Source of the DNA: Caballeronia terrestris
Lineage (GTDB): Bacteria; Pseudomonadota; Gammaproteobacteria; Burkholderiales; Burkholderiaceae
Reading direction: 5' to 3'
Length of the DNA stretch: 64,000 nt
Assembly: GCF_001544515.1 (NCBI RefSeq)
Contig: NZ_FCOL02000023.1
Coordinates: 26,840-90,839 of the forward strand
Shown here: piece by piece, positions 61,824-64,000 of the stretch
How positions within the stretch are numbered: position 1 is the first letter of the stretch
Layout: every line of letters begins with the position of its first letter
The notes under the pieces: model-generated
Told to the model about the DNA's origin: nothing
Database searches by the model: none
The model's input: only the letters and a program-made list of their open reading frames with translations
Program-made: the position numbers and the translations under genes

Positions 61824-63512
61824 ATGGAAGGGGACAATTCGCCGACGCCGCAAGGCGAAGCGCCCGACAGCGAGAGCGCCGACGACCCGAGCGTGCTCAG
61901 CCATCCGCGCTACGCGCAGATGTTCCCGCTCCTGACGGAAGCCGAAATCGGCCGGGTGCGGCGCTTCGGTGATCCGTCGCGTTATGCCAATGGCGAGTTG
62001 CTCTATCGCGCAGGAAACCGCTGCCCCGGCATGTTCGTCCTGCTGTCTGGCAAGGTGCGGATCGTTGGCCGCGATGGTTTGGGCCACGAGCGGATCATCC
62101 ACACCTACACGCGCCGGGGCGATTTCACGTCCGACGTCACGCAGCTTTCCGCCAAGCCTGCTGTCGTGGATGCGCACGTCATCGAGGAGGTCGAGGCGAT
62201 ACTGCTGCGACCCGAAGAACTCAGCGCGATGATGATCAGCGAAGCCGATCTCGGCGAAAAAATCATGCGCGCGCTGATCCTGCGGCGCGTGCTCGTGATC
62301 GAACGCGGCCAAGGCGTCGTGCTGGTCGGCGCGTCGGGCAACGCGCGGCTCCTCGCGCTGCAGAATTTCCTGCGCCGCAACGCCTTTCCGAACATGACGC
62401 TCGACGCGAAGCTCGACGCCGAAGCCGTCGCCTTGCTGGAACGCCTGACGCCGCAGCCCGACGACTTCCCGCTCGTCGTCTGTCCGAACGGCGCCGTGCT
62501 GCGCAATCCCGACGAAGGCCAGCTCGCGTCCTGTCTCGGCTTGATCCCCGAGTTCGATCCGGCGCACGTCTACGACGTGGCGATCGTCGGCGCCGGGCCG
62601 GCCGGGCTCGCGACGGCGGTCTACGCGGCATCGGAAGGGCTGTCGGTTGCGGCGCTCGACTGCAGCGCGCCCGGCGGACAAGCGAGCACGAGCGCGCGTA
62701 TCGAGAACTACCTGGGCTTTCCGACTGGCATCACAGGACACGCGCTCGCGGGCCGCGCGTTCGTGCAGGCGCAAAAGTTCGGGGCGCACATCGGCATCCC
62801 GTGCGAGGTCAAGGCGCTGTATTGCGATGCGCAGCCACTTGCCGTCGAGCTTGCCGACAAGCGGCGCATCACGGCGCGCACGGTGGTGATCGCGAGCGGC
62901 GCGGAGTATCGGCGACCGGACGTGGACGGCCTCGCGCGCTTCGAAGGCGCCGGAGTCTACTACTGGGCCACGCCGATCGAAGCGCGACTGTGCCGCAAAG
63001 AGCCGGTACTGCTGGTCGGCGGCGGTAATTCGGCGGGACAGGCGGTGGTGTTCCTCGCGTCGCACGCGGAGCACGTGCATCTGTTCATTCGCGGGGCAAG
63101 CCTCGAGCACAGCATGTCGCATTACCTGATCGAGCGCATCGTGGCGCTGCCCAACGTGACGCTGCATCGGCGTATCGAACTGGGTGCGCTCGAAGGCGAG
63201 GCGCGTCTGGAACGCGTGCATTATCGCGATGCCGATGGCGTCGAGAGAAGCATGGCGACGCATCATCTGTTCGTGTTCATCGGCGCGCAGCCGAACACGG
63301 GCTGGCTCAGGACGTGCGGCGTGACGCTCGACGATAAAGGCTTCGTGCTGACGGGCGCCGATGTCGCGGCGCTGCCGTTGCAGACGAGCGTTCCGGGCGT
63401 GTTCGCAATCGGCGACGTCCGGTCGGGATCGACGAAGCGTGTCGCATCGGCTGTCGGTGAAGGCGCGGCGGTCGTCGCGCAGATTCATAGCTTGCTGGCT
63501 GCAGCGCGGTAG
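61824..63512 (+). CDS. cNMP-binding domain fused to thioredoxin-reductase-like flavoprotein
   Basis: A 562-residue fusion. Residues about 30-150 are a cyclic-nucleotide-binding fold (YANGELLYRAGNRCPGMFVLLSGKVRIVG). Residues about 165-245 are a small alpha/beta linker. From about 250 comes a TrxR-like domain with FAD GAGPAG (256-261) and NAD(P)H GGGNSAG (399-405). The redox CxxC of true thioredoxin reductase is missing: the equivalent segment reads YYWATPIEA. It may therefore act as an NAD(P)H-dependent redox sensor or reductase with another partner. AGGAGA precedes ATG by about eight bases. Confidence 0.85.
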   Translation: MEGDNSPTPQGEAPDSESADDPSVLSHPRYAQMFPLLTEAEIGRVRRFGDPSRYANGELLYRAGNRCPGMFVLLSGKVRIVGRDGLGHERIIHTYTRRGDFTSDVTQLSAKPAVVDAHVIEEVEAILLRPEELSAMMISEADLGEKIMRALILRRVLVIERGQGVVLVGASGNARLLALQNFLRRNAFPNMTLDAKLDAEAVALLERLTPQPDDFPLVVCPNGAVLRNPDEGQLASCLGLIPEFDPAHVYDVAIVGAGPAGLATAVYAASEGLSVAALDCSAPGGQASTSARIENYLGFPTGITGHALAGRAFVQAQKFGAHIGIPCEVKALYCDAQPLAVELADKRRITARTVVIASGAEYRRPDVDGLARFEGAGVYYWATPIEARLCRKEPVLLVGGGNSAGQAVVFLASHAEHVHLFIRGASLEHSMSHYLIERIVALPNVTLHRRIELGALEGEARLERVHYRDADGVERSMATHHLFVFIGAQPNTGWLRTCGVTLDDKGFVLTGADVAALPLQTSVPGVFAIGDVRSGSTKRVASAVGEGAAVVAQIHSLLAAAR

Positions 63513-63902
63513 AAGCCGCTAAACCACGTTCGCCCTCACGCTGCCGACCATCGCCTCCGATAAACCCGCGACAAGCAATCCGATGAGGTCGGTCAACGCG
63601 CCGCGGCTACTAACGTCGAGGCGACTCGTTCAGTCGACGCCGGAGTGGAGCCCTTCGTTTGCCGGCGTTGACCTCTATTACCCCGCCACTGTTATCCACC
63701 GACTGCGGGTTACGCTGCTCGCGCAAGCGTGCGGGTTGTGCGAATCGGGGACAGCATTCCGCGGACCATTGGCACAACAGCAGTTTTCTGGCAAATCTAT
63801 CAGCGTTACCGATATTTCCCATCCCAAATCACGATTTTTCATATCGATATTCCACGGATAGGATTAGCAGCATTAAACAAAACAACCTATTCCGCGCTAC
63901 CC
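63513..63902. other. Intergenic stretch, AT-rich at its right end
   Basis: About 390 bases without a gene I can support. A 92-residue frame at 63583-63861 has no family likeness and poor codon character. The right end holds CGATATTTCC (63810-63819), CGATATTCC (63845-63853) and the 10-bp palindrome ATATCGATAT (63841-63850), which may be operator sites for the following gene. Confidence 0.45.
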
Positions 63903-64000
63903 ATGTCCACGATCGTCGCCAGCAAGCTATCAACCCGCGGCCAGTTAAACGGCATCCTGTTCGTCGCGCTCTTCGCGGCTGCCATCACCCGGCTCGCGTC
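63903..64000 (+). CDS. Membrane protein start, possibly YeiH family; truncated by window edge
   Basis: From ATG 63903 the frame codes MSTIVASKLSTRGQLNGILFVALFAAAITRLA and then leaves the window. The LNGILFVALFAAA segment looks like the first membrane helix of YeiH-type (putative sulfate exporter) proteins of Burkholderiales, but 32 residues are too few to be sure. No clear Shine-Dalgarno sequence precedes the ATG. Confidence 0.4.
   Translation, partial: MSTIVASKLSTRGQLNGILFVALFAAAITRLA

Noticed and set aside
61824..63512. Annotation as thioredoxin reductase trxB
   Set aside because: The redox CxxC is absent and there is an extra N-terminal cNMP-binding domain.
63583..63861. 92-codon frame before the right-edge gene
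   Set aside because: No family likeness, no ribosome-binding site, low GC at third positions at its end.
1..64000. CRISPR arrays, tRNA or rRNA genes, insertion sequences, integrases
   Set aside because: No regularly spaced repeats, cloverleaf-forming stretches, rRNA signatures or transposase/integrase motifs were seen on either strand.

Overview
The window is high-GC DNA, densely packed with long genes, ATGA-type overlaps and GTG starts. Gene content (MocR and LysR regulators, a 2-aminoethylphosphonate operon, aliphatic-sulfonate genes, VC0807, GFA and DUF3303 proteins) suggests a soil or plant-associated Burkholderiaceae member of the Caballeronia/Paraburkholderia type. That assignment is inferred from protein character, not from a search. 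I see no rRNA, tRNA, CRISPR array, insertion sequence or phage gene.

Layout. 1-203: edge-truncated cupin gene. 802-11030: betaine/choline-type ABC transporter followed by a catabolic set (SHMT paralogue, DapA-superfamily lyase, FAD amine oxidoreductase, aldehyde dehydrogenase, P5C-reductase-like protein, LysR regulator). 11164-15285: GntR-controlled operon with an AprA-like flavoprotein, an AprB-like 2x[4Fe-4S] ferredoxin, a HEAT-repeat protein and a DUF971 protein. 15234-24350: housekeeping and accessory genes (membrane protein, GFA protein, NmrA-like protein, MocR regulator, azoreductase, GNAT, patatin, hydrolase, M14 peptidase, small proteins). 24678-29902: a six-gene operon in the order of mxaR-S-A-C-K-L of methylotrophs, without the methanol dehydrogenase structural genes, preceded by a sigma-54-like promoter. 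30062-32375: esterase and AAA+ ATPase pair. 32600-38540: sulfonate/sulfur-scavenging operon (TauD-type dioxygenase, SsuA-like binding protein, two permeases, ATPase, NtaA/DszA-type flavin monooxygenase). 38550-47792: two giant unrecognised proteins (1741 and 1330 residues) in one operon with its own promoter; this is the best candidate for an undescribed system. 47962-58709: phosphonate region (phnSTUV transporter, phnA, phnY, PhnZ-like HD oxygenase, phnW, DeoR regulator, FAD oxidoreductase). 58926-63512: RHH-like basic protein, CHAD protein, stand-alone pstS with a Pho box, and a cNMP-binding/thioredoxin-reductase-like fusion. 63903-64000: start of a probable YeiH-type membrane protein cut by the right edge.

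How it fits together. Much of the window serves scavenging of N, S and P from organic compounds. The transporter and catabolic enzymes at the left probably break down a quaternary amine or hydroxylated amino acid. The sulfonate operon releases sulfite from organosulfur compounds. The phn genes convert 2-aminoethylphosphonate through phosphonoacetaldehyde and phosphonoacetate to phosphate and acetate. Candidate Pho boxes before phnS and pstS suggest shared phosphate-starvation control. The mxa-like operon looks like a MoxR/VWA chaperone set for metal or cofactor insertion into a periplasmic dehydrogenase encoded elsewhere.
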